Shown piece by piece: positions 9,101 through 13,190 of a DNA stretch of 13,190 bases. The position numbers and the translations under genes are program-made. Position 1 is the stretch's first letter; every line of letters starts with the position of its first letter. The notes under the pieces are model-generated. The model worked only from the letters and a program-made list of their open reading frames with translations. It did not search any database and had not been told where the DNA came from. This DNA is from an uncultured Streptococcus sp. (GTDB lineage Bacteria > Bacillota > Bacilli > Lactobacillales > Aerococcaceae): the NCBI GenBank assembly GCA_916049935.1, contig CAJZJI010000003.1:1-13190 (forward strand), written 5' to 3'.

Positions 9101-9350
9101 AACTATTCAACTCTCCGACCATTTCGCCCATGGTGCTTTTGATACTTCCAAAAGCTGATTTAATTGCTGACCCAACAAGCTCAGCGCCAAGCATTGATTT
9201 AAACATCGAACTGCTCTTATTTGAAATGTTATCGAATGTAGATGATGACTTTTGAAGCCCGTTGATTGCTTTCTGTAACCCGTTCAAAGTAGAACTCATT
9301 CCCTTATCGACTGCGGTTAATACCGCTTCGACTGAATAAGTCTCTGCCAT
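6114..9350 (-). CDS. Tail tape measure protein
   Basis: The longest gene (1078 aa), placed right after the chaperone pair, as expected for the protein that sets tail length and is ejected with the DNA. Residues about 70-270 match the conserved tape-measure N-terminal region (LNSSKKAWDTFDGNLSKLG, QMAAIGRND, MGMSLNDLILKIQAGE). Residues about 483-515 are strongly hydrophobic (VVSAIVAFLGPVGLVIAAIV) and could insert in the membrane during DNA entry. Residues 546-745 are five 40-residue Trp-rich repeats, followed to about 890 by Ile/Val/Thr-rich helices. A Gly-rich block at about 895-1000 (GPISYDRRLLIPAGFAIMGGF) precedes the C-terminus. At roughly 1.5 angstrom per residue it predicts a tail near 160 nm. 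Start: ATG with AAAGGAGGT upstream. Confidence 0.95.
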   Translation of the reverse strand: MAETYSVEAVLTAVDKGMSSTLNGLQKAINGLQKSSSTFDNISNKSSSMFKSMLGAELVGSAIKSAFGSIKSTMGEMVGELNSSKKAWDTFDGNLSKLGWGKDQINQAKEAMQDYATKTIYSASDMASTFSQMAAIGRNDSGELVKAMGGLAASAENPKQAMTSLSQQMVQALAKPKLTWQDFRIMMEQAPAGMSAVAKEMGMSLNDLILKIQAGEVKTDDFAEAFKRAGASMQDMATQYKTIDQAMDGLKETLSNKLKPAFDTLSKAGIKALEAIMNQLDKVDFNKLATNLEGFLSKIDFEAVIGKITSFVGSAVAKIKEFWQGFTNTSAISDFKQALSEVREAVKKVFSSLSGGDMASFGEKIGKVLSVASEAIKAFAKIVQSLSPEQIQAIAKAFIGFKVAQRAIKPVASALIGLSKGIGAVKAVFGGLASFTRVAKALGGIAKGSQAASSALTFMAGSSKLAKGAMVGLNIFSKVGGWIGSVVSAIVAFLGPVGLVIAAIVAIGVAFVILWNKCEGFRNFFKGLWDGIVNIASKAWEGIKNAWNGVGEWFSNLWNGVKETASNLWNGFLETAKPVIDAIKNAWNSITEFFSGLWEGIKQFASNVWNSFVEGAKPIVEALMNVWNALSEFFSTLWDGIVSIAKTVWNGLVDVVKTVVEVIKGVWNGITEFFTNLWNGVVEVSTNVWNGFVEFITPVIEVIKGLWNGFAEFMSGIWNGIVEVATNVWNTLTSVVEAVWNAIQQVITNAIQVIQNVITTYMQIVQNVWNAIWNVFTTIVQTVWTVISTVISTVLNVIAGIIKAVTAVIKGDWSGAWEAIKGIAQTVWEGIKTVISTVINAIKDVISTVLGAIKDTVTTIWDGIKEFISGAINAIKETVVNVANGMKEGFLGAMDALKGGVSSAIEAISGFFGKLWNIDLSGAGRAIMDGFLGGLKAAWSAVTDFIGGVANWIATHKGPISYDRRLLIPAGFAIMGGFNRALMSGFEVVKSNVSGMAGGIRSMFDDAGSRVSAMSNALQGDFSNNVSGTLSATYEVNQTKEPAVINLALGSNDFRAFVSDISNIQSKEERIRLKASSL
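7116..7715 (-). repeat. Five tandem 40-residue Trp repeats in tape measure
   Basis: Residues 546-745 divide exactly into five units of 40 residues, each beginning [AVL]WN and carrying (W/E)(F)F near position 8, WNG/WEG/WDG at 13-15 and VWN/LWN at 23-25. Tryptophans fall at unit positions 2, 13 and 24, giving the spacing 11-11-18. Regular aromatic spacing of this kind is known from tape measure proteins of siphoviruses. In DNA the unit is 120 bp; the clearest shared words are the ATTCCA-type (TGGAAT) Trp-Asn codons, while other positions have diverged. Confidence 0.9.
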
Positions 9351-9366
9351 TATATACCTCCTTTCA

Positions 9367-9693
9367 TTACGTGTTTGCTCTCAGTAAAAGTTCTTTCTCT
9401 TTGTCTGAAAGCTGATACTTTTGTTTAGTATCTTTCTTCTTGTAAAAATCACTGTATTTCTTGTATAAAGGAGTTTTTCCGTCCGATTTGGTAGCTTCTA
9501 CCTGTCTAGTTAACCAAGCAGAACGATGTAAGAGTTCGTCTTCATCTTGCTTTCTTAACAACACTCCAGTCATCAACAAGTCATACTCGTACATTGTCAT
9601 ACGACCAATCTCATTCATGTCAGTAATGTTTAAAAATCGGACACAATTAATAATGATTTCCTCAAACGTTTCGAGAGATGATTTCTCAATTAT
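9367..9693 (-). CDS. Tail assembly chaperone, downstream part (gpT-like, via -1 frameshift)
   Basis: This frame encodes about 108 residues in the -1 frame relative to the upstream chaperone gene, ending at 9367. The sequence (RMTMYEYDLLMTGVLLRK, then a Lys/Asp-rich tail) is typical of the second half of Gram-positive phage tail chaperones (gpGT type) just before the tape measure. The first in-frame ATG is at 9616-9618, but nothing like a Shine-Dalgarno precedes it, and the frame is open and sensible well upstream of it (EIIINCVRFLNITD). Upstream stop in this frame is at 9733-9735, so ribosomes must switch between about 9690 and 9732. The fused product would be about 223 aa. Independent translation from 9618 cannot be fully excluded (83 aa). 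Confidence 0.8.
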   Translation of the reverse strand: MIEKSSLETFEEIIINCVRFLNITDMNEIGRMTMYEYDLLMTGVLLRKQDEDELLHRSAWLTRQVEATKSDGKTPLYKKYSDFYKKKDTKQKYQLSDKEKELLLRANT

Positions 9694-9732
9694 TTCTTCT
9701 TGAGGCCTTGGTTCATCTCCGACAGCAAAGAC
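9690..9732 (-). other. Inferred -1 ribosomal frameshift window
   Basis: Between the last stop of the downstream frame (TAA at 9733-9735) and the stop of the upstream frame (TAA at 9690-9692) the two frames overlap. A -1 shift here joins the two chaperone parts, the pattern known for lambda gpG/gpGT and most siphoviruses. No textbook X-XXY-YYZ heptamer is present; the best candidate is the Lys run AAG-AAG-AAA immediately before the TAA. The site is inferred from reading frames and gene order. Confidence 0.55.
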
Positions 9733-10037
9733 TTACCCGCATTTGACTCGCTTAGTTCTTGAAGTACATCATCGAATAATTTTTCTAGATCTTCGCACTC
9801 TTCAACGTAAGTTTCAACTTCCGATAATGAAGGGCGTGGGCTTTCTGTAACTGTTCCGTAGTAGATAACATCAGCTAATGACGCGATATTTTTAGCGTAC
9901 AATTCTGGAATTTTAGCCGATAGAGCCATTCCGAATTTTAAACCTTGTTGTTCGATTGGATAAGCTTTATCAAGCGCACGAACGAATTTCACTCCGAATT
10001 TAATGTTGTGAGTTTTATCATTGATTTTTAATTGCAT
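9690..10037 (-). CDS. Tail assembly chaperone, upstream part (gpG-like)
   Basis: A 115-aa soluble protein beginning MQLKINDKTHNIKFGVKFVR, a typical start of the first tail chaperone in Gram-positive siphoviruses. It coats the hydrophobic tape measure protein and recruits tail tube subunits. The body is helical with acidic runs (VETYVEECEDLEKLFDDVLQ) and the C-terminus is basic (LKKK). I prefer the ATG at 10035-10037 because AAAGGAG lies 8 bases upstream (10046-10052); a longer reading from TTG at 10067 would add ten residues translated across that site and through the end of the terminator region. It is the first gene after the intrinsic terminator and leads by frameshift into the gpT-like frame. 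Confidence 0.85.
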   Translation of the reverse strand: MQLKINDKTHNIKFGVKFVRALDKAYPIEQQGLKFGMALSAKIPELYAKNIASLADVIYYGTVTESPRPSLSEVETYVEECEDLEKLFDDVLQELSESNAGKSLLSEMNQGLKKK

Positions 10038-10068
10038 TGTTATTTCTCCTTTTTCTAAAAAATACAAT

Positions 10069-10094
10069 AAAAAAGAGAGGCGTTAACCTCTCTT
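10069..10094 (-). terminator. Rho-independent terminator after the major tail protein gene
   Basis: On the minus strand AAGAGAGG pairs with CCTCTCTT around a six-base loop (TTAACG), an uninterrupted 8-bp stem at 10073-10094, followed by a T run (six Ts, 10069-10074, partly within the stem). It begins 5 bases after the stop of the major tail protein gene and ends 17 bases before the Shine-Dalgarno of the chaperone gene. Because the genes downstream lack an obvious promoter, it is best read as a partial terminator that lowers chaperone and tape measure mRNA relative to capsid and tube mRNA. Confidence 0.8.
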
Positions 10095-10099
10095 AATTT

Positions 10100-10636
10100 C
10101 TAACCTAGACCAGGTCCTGCAGCAACTGGGCTTGCTGGACTAGCCGTTCCTTTTGTTGTATCAGCGAATTCATATTGAACCACTTCTGCTTGACTAGTGT
10201 TAAGTGTTGCATAACCTTTAACACCAGTTCCGTTAACTGCGAATTCAAGTTCTAATTCGATTAAGTCTTCAGCGTTCTTAGTTTTCTTGAATGATGTTAA
10301 GTAACCTTGATAATACACAGCCTCGAATTTGTCACCTTGTTTTTTAGCGTTTTTCTCGATTTCCCAAACTTCAACAAGTCCACCCTTGTCCATAGCTGTC
10401 TCAAGCTTAGCGACAAGCTCGTCATCTTCCGCCATGATTGTTGTAGCAGTGATTGAAACCTCAATACCACCGACTGATTGAAGAACTCCATCTTTAGTTT
10501 TAACCGAGTTAGTATCACGGCTCTTTTCTGTTGAGTGTTCAGTTTGGAATGCTAATTTAGCACCGTCCGCTTTGCTTGCTTCACTTAACAAGCGAAATAA
10601 TAGGATACTATCAATCCCTTTTTTTGCAATTGGCAT
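10100..10636 (-). CDS. Major tail protein (TP901-1 type)
   Basis: A 178-aa protein of the TP901-1-type major tail family, the subunit of the tail tube. Recognisable parts are MPIAKKGIDSILLFRLLSEA at the N-terminus, a central region with GGIEVSITATTIMAEDDE and YYQGYLTSFKKTKNAEDLIE, and ELEFAVNGTGVKGYATL near the end, consistent with the beta-barrel tube fold. The C-terminus is a low-complexity Ala/Pro/Gly tail (ASPASPVAAGPGLG); no extra Ig-like decoration domain follows. ATG has AAAGAGG seven bases upstream. The gene follows the tail terminator by 16 bases and is closed by the intrinsic terminator, in line with the high copy number needed for this protein. Confidence 0.9.
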   Translation of the reverse strand: MPIAKKGIDSILLFRLLSEASKADGAKLAFQTEHSTEKSRDTNSVKTKDGVLQSVGGIEVSITATTIMAEDDELVAKLETAMDKGGLVEVWEIEKNAKKQGDKFEAVYYQGYLTSFKKTKNAEDLIELELEFAVNGTGVKGYATLNTSQAEVVQYEFADTTKGTASPASPVAAGPGLG

Positions 10637-10652
10637 ATTTTAACCTCTTTCC

Positions 10653-11039
10653 TTATAAAATTGTAAATACTAAGCGAACACGACCACGTTTTAGCGGTTC
10701 GATTGTCGTGTTATCATCGAAAATCGATATTGTAGATTGTGAAACATTCAAGGCTACATAATAGCCGTCCGCCTCAACAATCTTCATCGATTCTGCTAGG
10801 ATACTCGAACACATATCCGATACTTGTTTACGTTTTTTACGGGTACTCCACACCGATAAGACCAGTTCGACTGTACCTTTCACGTCCGTTTTGTTTGGAA
10901 CGAGTATTGACGTCGTATCTTCAAACTCCACGAACGGATAAGGAACATCGTCGTCTGGTTTGTAATCGTATGTTTTATAACCCAAAAAAAGACAACGTTT
11001 AAATACGCTGTCAAAAACTGCTTGCTCTCTTGATTTCAT
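10653..11039 (-). CDS. Tail terminator / tail completion protein
   Basis: A 128-aa protein, identified mainly by place: it lies between the HK97-gp10-type gene and the major tail protein, where siphoviruses carry the tail terminator that caps the tube and docks it to the head. The sequence fits: an N-terminal helix (KSREQAVFDSVFKRC), a strand pair PYPFVEFEDT, TVELVLSVWSTRKKRKQVSD with the strand-helix pattern of the family, and a C-terminal strand (GRVRLVFTIL). There are no membrane segments. The ATG overlaps the preceding stop (ATGA), so translation is coupled. The protein family (DUF3168/gpU-like fold) is inferred and not proven. Confidence 0.75.
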   Translation of the reverse strand: MKSREQAVFDSVFKRCLFLGYKTYDYKPDDDVPYPFVEFEDTTSILVPNKTDVKGTVELVLSVWSTRKKRKQVSDMCSSILAESMKIVEADGYYVALNVSQSTISIFDDNTTIEPLKRGRVRLVFTIL

Positions 11040-11428
11040 TTAACCAACCTCTCCAAATCGTCTTTAAATAGTTTTTTCTGTTCGTCAAAAGCTGGTTTGA
11101 TAAACGGTTGTGCGCTCATTTTGCGAGTCCCTAACTCAACATAAGCAGCGTAACTAGTGCCTGGTGCAACTTTATATTTGAACCTACCGACTTTGCTACT
11201 GTTGACAGAAATAGAACGTTTAGTCGCCCCTGTTGGCTTGACAAAATGTTTATTTTTGCCTCGACCCTCATAGTGCCCTCTGAACTTGGAAGCGTTGTTT
11301 ACTGCTTTTTTCTGCATTTCAGTACCGTGTTTCTCAACGATGCGCTCAACCTCTTCCATTTTAGCGACTCTTTGAAGTTTAGTTTGAAGCTTTTCAAGGC
11401 CTTTTAATTCAAATTGTAAGCTACCCAA
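11036..11428 (-). CDS. HK97-gp10 family head-tail joining protein
   Basis: A 130-aa protein with the clear signature of the HK97 gp10 family: an N-terminal helix (GLEKLQTKLQRVAKMEEVER), the KPTGATKRSI motif around residues 67-76, and the family hallmark YAAYVELGTRKMSAQPFIKP at about 92-111. Members act in head completion or tail joining. The start is TTG at 11426-11428, inside the last codons of the stopper gene, with GAAGGA eight bases upstream; no ATG gives the complete family N-terminus. The 8-base overlap with the gene before and the ATGA overlap with the gene after mark a tight translational chain. Confidence 0.88.
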   Translation of the reverse strand: MGSLQFELKGLEKLQTKLQRVAKMEEVERIVEKHGTEMQKKAVNNASKFRGHYEGRGKNKHFVKPTGATKRSISVNSSKVGRFKYKVAPGTSYAAYVELGTRKMSAQPFIKPAFDEQKKLFKDDLERLVK

Positions 11429-11726
11429 CAGAATTATCCTTCTCTAAATAGAATACTCTTCCAGACTGTTTGTCCGCTCTGCTTTTATAGCGTTCTTTTC
11501 GATAAATGAGATAAGTAAATGATACTTTAGGCGCATTTTGGAAATAAACCACTTTTGAACCTCGTTTATACTCTCCGAAAACTGCGACTTGTTTATCAGC
11601 GCCTAAGTCCATAACGTGGACTGGGACAATCAATCTTTCGCCTTCATTAGAAGTATATTCGCCCGTTTCTGGATTGTACTCTTCTTGTTGATTAGTGATA
11701 ATTTCCACTCTTTCGTTATATCTCAT
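11421..11726 (-). CDS. Head closure (stopper) protein
   Basis: A 101-aa protein of the phage head-tail adaptor/stopper type (SPP1 gp16-like, head closure). It begins MRYNERVEIITNQQEEYNPE, and this R-Y-x-x-R/x-V-x-I-I opening followed by a beta-rich body (VHVMDLGADKQVAVFGEYKR and YLIYRKERYK) is typical. The protein closes the portal channel after DNA packaging and gives the docking face for the tail. Its ATG overlaps the connector stop by four bases (ATGA) and its own end overlaps the next gene by eight. Order within the four-gene joining block supports the role. Confidence 0.78.
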   Translation of the reverse strand: MRYNERVEIITNQQEEYNPETGEYTSNEGERLIVPVHVMDLGADKQVAVFGEYKRGSKVVYFQNAPKVSFTYLIYRKERYKSRADKQSGRVFYLEKDNSVG

Positions 11727-12040
11727 AGCATCTTAAACCCCGCATTGAATGTTTTCGAGCAAACTCGCTTAATCACGCTGTCATATTCTTTGAAATCATC
11801 GGAATCAAACCTCATAGAGGTGCCTTCGAGGGATTGACTACTCATTCCCTCAGCACCAATTCTGTTAAACCGTTTAATAATGACCTCGGTAATAATATAC
11901 TCAAGGCCTTCTGGGACATCATCCACGCCTGCGTAAGCTAAAAAATTAGCGGTTGTCAACGTCGCTATTGTTGTTAGTAACTTATCTTGGAGATTGTCTT
12001 CAATCCCTAGCAATATTTTTGCTTGAGTGATATTTTCCAT
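11723..12040 (-). CDS. Head-tail connector (adaptor) protein
   Basis: A 105-aa helical protein starting MENITQAKILLGIEDNLQDK, typical of the phage gp6-like/connector group that forms the ring beneath the portal. Four helices can be traced (LLTTIATLTTANFLAYAG, GLEYIITEVIIKRFNRIGAEG, then the MSSQSLEGTSMRFDSDDF segment and a terminal helix), and the IKRFNRIGAEGMxSxSxEG pattern is characteristic. I choose the ATG at 12038-12040 because GGAGGG lies five bases upstream (12046-12051); a longer reading from TTG at 12064 would add eight residues across that site. The stop of the preceding gene falls between the Shine-Dalgarno and the start. Confidence 0.85.
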   Translation of the reverse strand: MENITQAKILLGIEDNLQDKLLTTIATLTTANFLAYAGVDDVPEGLEYIITEVIIKRFNRIGAEGMSSQSLEGTSMRFDSDDFKEYDSVIKRVCSKTFNAGFKML

Positions 12041-12041
12041 G

Positions 12042-12227
12042 CTATCCCTCCAATACTGCGACAAGTTCCTCTTTGCTTAATGTTGAATAACCTTCGATAT
12101 TACGTTCTTTTGCGATATCTCTTAACTCTTTAACTGTTAAGTCGTTATAATTAACAACTTCCGTTTCATTAACAACTTCCGTTTCAACAGGCTTTTGTGG
12201 GTAATGTCGTCGTAACAACATTCCCAT
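12042..12227 (-). CDS. Small HeH/Rho_N-like protein
   Basis: A 61-aa protein. The C-terminal 32 residues (YNDLTVKELRDIAKERNIEG and STLSKEELVAVLE) form the helix-extended loop-helix of the SAP/HeH/Rho-termination N-terminal type, a small nucleic-acid or protein-binding fold often met just after phage major capsid genes. The N-terminus is short, basic and Pro-containing (LLRRHYPQKPVE), and the linker carries a perfect duplication of ETEVVN. It may bind DNA or the capsid interior, or help head joining; none of this is proven. The ATG shares its A with the capsid stop (TAATG) and is preceded by GGAGGTG. A role as part of transcription termination is unlikely. Confidence 0.8.
   Translation of the reverse strand: MGMLLRRHYPQKPVETEVVNETEVVNYNDLTVKELRDIAKERNIEGYSTLSKEELVAVLEG
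12150..12185 (-). repeat. Perfect 18-bp tandem duplication (2 copies)
   Basis: The 18-base unit ATTAACAACTTCCGTTTC (plus strand) occurs twice with no mismatch and no spacer. It encodes ETEVVN twice in frame in the linker of the HeH-like protein. The identity of the copies at DNA level points to a recent slippage event and suggests the copy number may vary between related phages. Confidence 0.9.
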
Positions 12228-13066
12228 TAAGCACCTCCGAATTTTACAACTTTTGTTGGATCGTATAAGTAAACACCGTAATGCTCATCGCCAGTAATAA
12301 CAGTTGTTTTCTTTAAAATGTCACGGTCTGTTTCGATAGCCACGTCACGTTTTAAGTTAATAACGAACGCACCATATTTAGCAACATCGTCTGTATCTGT
12401 TTCAACTGGAGAAACTTTAACAAGGAAACCTTTTCCTTTAGTAACTTTCTTAGAGCGTACGATTTGAACACCGTGCGTTTCACCAAAAGTTCCAGAAACA
12501 ACGGTATTTGCACCGATTTCTGAACCACGTAACCACTCTTTTACTGTGTTACTGCGTAATGCGATCGCATCTTCTGGATTGATAACTGCAACATAATGTG
12601 CATCTTCTTCATCTGAGAATACTGCTAAGGCTTTATCAAGTGCATCTCCTGTTGTAGGTGCATCATCGACATATTGAGTAGCTTTTGCAGCCTCAGTAGC
12701 TAAGTCGTTGTCCACTTTGTTTGCGATAGCTAAAGCGATTTGGTGTGCTGCTTGCCCTAATGGGTCGCCTAAACCAGATAATAAAGCCTCGTCTGTTAAC
12801 TCGATACCTTTACCAGCTTTTTTAATTGTCATTGTAGATTTGTCAGTCGTTAATTGGTCTGGCTCGATTGCAACGCCTTCTCCAATTTCTTTAGCGTCTC
12901 CAGAATATACCCATTTTGGTACTGTAACTGTATTTCCTGGTTGTCCTACTAACTTACGTTCCACGTAAGCTAAAGGTGTAAATTTAATCATTTTTGGTAA
13001 CTTAGCTGAAACCATATCAGCTAAAACCTCTGGGTTTACTAATTGTGCAATTTTAGTTTGTGTCAT
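12227..13066 (-). CDS. Major capsid protein (HK97-fold)
   Basis: A 279-aa protein that looks like the HK97-fold capsid proteins of Gram-positive siphoviruses often labelled N4-gp56 family. Seen are the N-terminal MTQTKIAQLVNPEVLADMVS, a start pattern shared by this group, then GNTVTVPKWVYSGDA and GEGVAIEPDQL followed by KKAGKGIELTDEALL, corresponding to the E-loop and spine helix region, and later YVAVINPEDAIALR and VSGTFGETHGVQIVRS in the P- and A-domains. No long N-terminal delta domain is present, which agrees with a separate scaffold gene upstream. ATG has AAAGGATG about ten bases upstream. Codon use is strongly A/T-ending and regular, as expected of a highly expressed gene. Confidence 0.9.
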   Translation of the reverse strand: MTQTKIAQLVNPEVLADMVSAKLPKMIKFTPLAYVERKLVGQPGNTVTVPKWVYSGDAKEIGEGVAIEPDQLTTDKSTMTIKKAGKGIELTDEALLSGLGDPLGQAAHQIALAIANKVDNDLATEAAKATQYVDDAPTTGDALDKALAVFSDEEDAHYVAVINPEDAIALRSNTVKEWLRGSEIGANTVVSGTFGETHGVQIVRSKKVTKGKGFLVKVSPVETDTDDVAKYGAFVINLKRDVAIETDRDILKKTTVITGDEHYGVYLYDPTKVVKFGGA

Positions 13067-13073
13067 TTATTAA

Positions 13074-13190
13074 TCATCCTTTCAATTTATGATATAGTTC
13101 GGGATTGTTTTGCAGTAATTCATTTCTGCTTTGGTACCCCATTTTGTTGAATTGTTCTTTGGTAATCTCGCCAGCCGAAGTGTCTTCCAT
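13074..13190 (-). CDS. Scaffold protein, C-terminal fragment (cut by window edge)
   Basis: An open frame of 38 codons enters from the right edge and stops with TGA at 13074, seven bases before the capsid ATG. The fragment ends ITKEQFNKMGYQSRNELLQN followed by NPELYHKLKG. The pattern K-E-x-F-x-K-M-x-Y-x-x-R-x-x-L followed by NPELY is what I associate with the basic, helical C-termini of scaffold proteins (GP20-type) that bind the capsid subunit, and the position directly before the capsid gene agrees. The first codon in the window is ATG but this is probably internal. The sequence is too short for a firm family call. Confidence 0.72.
   Translation of the reverse strand: MEDTSAGEITKEQFNKMGYQSRNELLQNNPELYHKLKG

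Noticed and set aside
10038..10067. Longer start (TTG at 10067) for the first tail chaperone
   Set aside because: It would place the strong AAAGGAG Shine-Dalgarno inside the coding region; the ATG at 10037 lies 8 bases after it and gives the usual family N-terminus.
10038..10068. Possible -10-like sequences (TATTGT/TTGTAT) downstream of the terminator
   Set aside because: No -35 box at a proper distance, and the region is simply AT-rich; a promoter cannot be supported from sequence.
12041..12064. Longer TTG start for the head-tail connector
   Set aside because: GGAGGG at 12046-12051 is placed ideally for the ATG at 12040, and the added residues overlap the previous gene without a Shine-Dalgarno of their own.
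1..13190. Search for accessory cargo, defence genes, CRISPR arrays, tRNAs, insertion sequences or attachment sites
   Set aside because: The whole window is filled by structural and pre-lysis phage genes on one strand; no gaps large enough for such elements and no diagnostic motifs were seen.

Overview
The window is a stretch of a siphovirus (long, non-contractile tail) genome or prophage from a low-GC Gram-positive host, almost certainly Streptococcus. The genus call rests on protein families recognised by eye, not on a search: a gp58-like tail fibre, a DUF1366-type protein, a collagen-like fibre with a hyaluronidase-type (HylP) N-terminus, and the first seven codons (MNKINWK) of what looks like a phi-LC3-type holin. 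The species cannot be named.

Every supported gene lies on the minus strand, so transcription runs from the right edge to the left edge. Genes are packed head to tail with 1-8 nt overlaps or very short gaps and good Shine-Dalgarno sequences, as in a single late operon. In transcription order the window holds: (1) the C-terminus of a probable scaffold protein, the major capsid protein and a small HeH/Rho_N-like protein (13190-12042); (2) four head-tail joining genes, namely connector, stopper, HK97-gp10 type and tail terminator (12040-10653); (3) the TP901-1-type major tail protein (10636-10100), followed at once by an intrinsic-terminator hairpin (10069-10094); (4) the two-part tail assembly chaperone, whose second part has no start signal and appears to be reached by -1 frameshifting, then a 1078-aa tape measure protein (10037-6114); (5) the adhesion module: Dit, Tal-like baseplate protein, collagen-like fibre, a 113-aa protein and a gp58-like fibre (6102-1226); (6) pre-lysis genes: a 47-aa coiled-coil protein, a DUF1366 protein and a 133-aa membrane-anchored protein translationally coupled to the holin at the left edge (1213-1).

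The products would work together as follows. Capsid and scaffold build the prohead. The connector, stopper and terminator proteins join it to a tail tube of major tail protein polymerised around the tape measure with chaperone help. Dit, Tal and the fibres form the tip that recognises the streptococcal surface. The last genes lead into the lysis cassette, which lies mostly outside the window.

No integrase, repressor, defence system, tRNA, CRISPR array or insertion sequence is visible. No stretch over 300 bases lacks a gene. I see no clearly new system; the points worth a second look are the frameshift without a classical slippery heptamer, the terminator in mid-operon, the 40-residue Trp-patterned repeats of the tape measure, and the HylP-like/collagen hybrid fibre lacking an enzyme domain.
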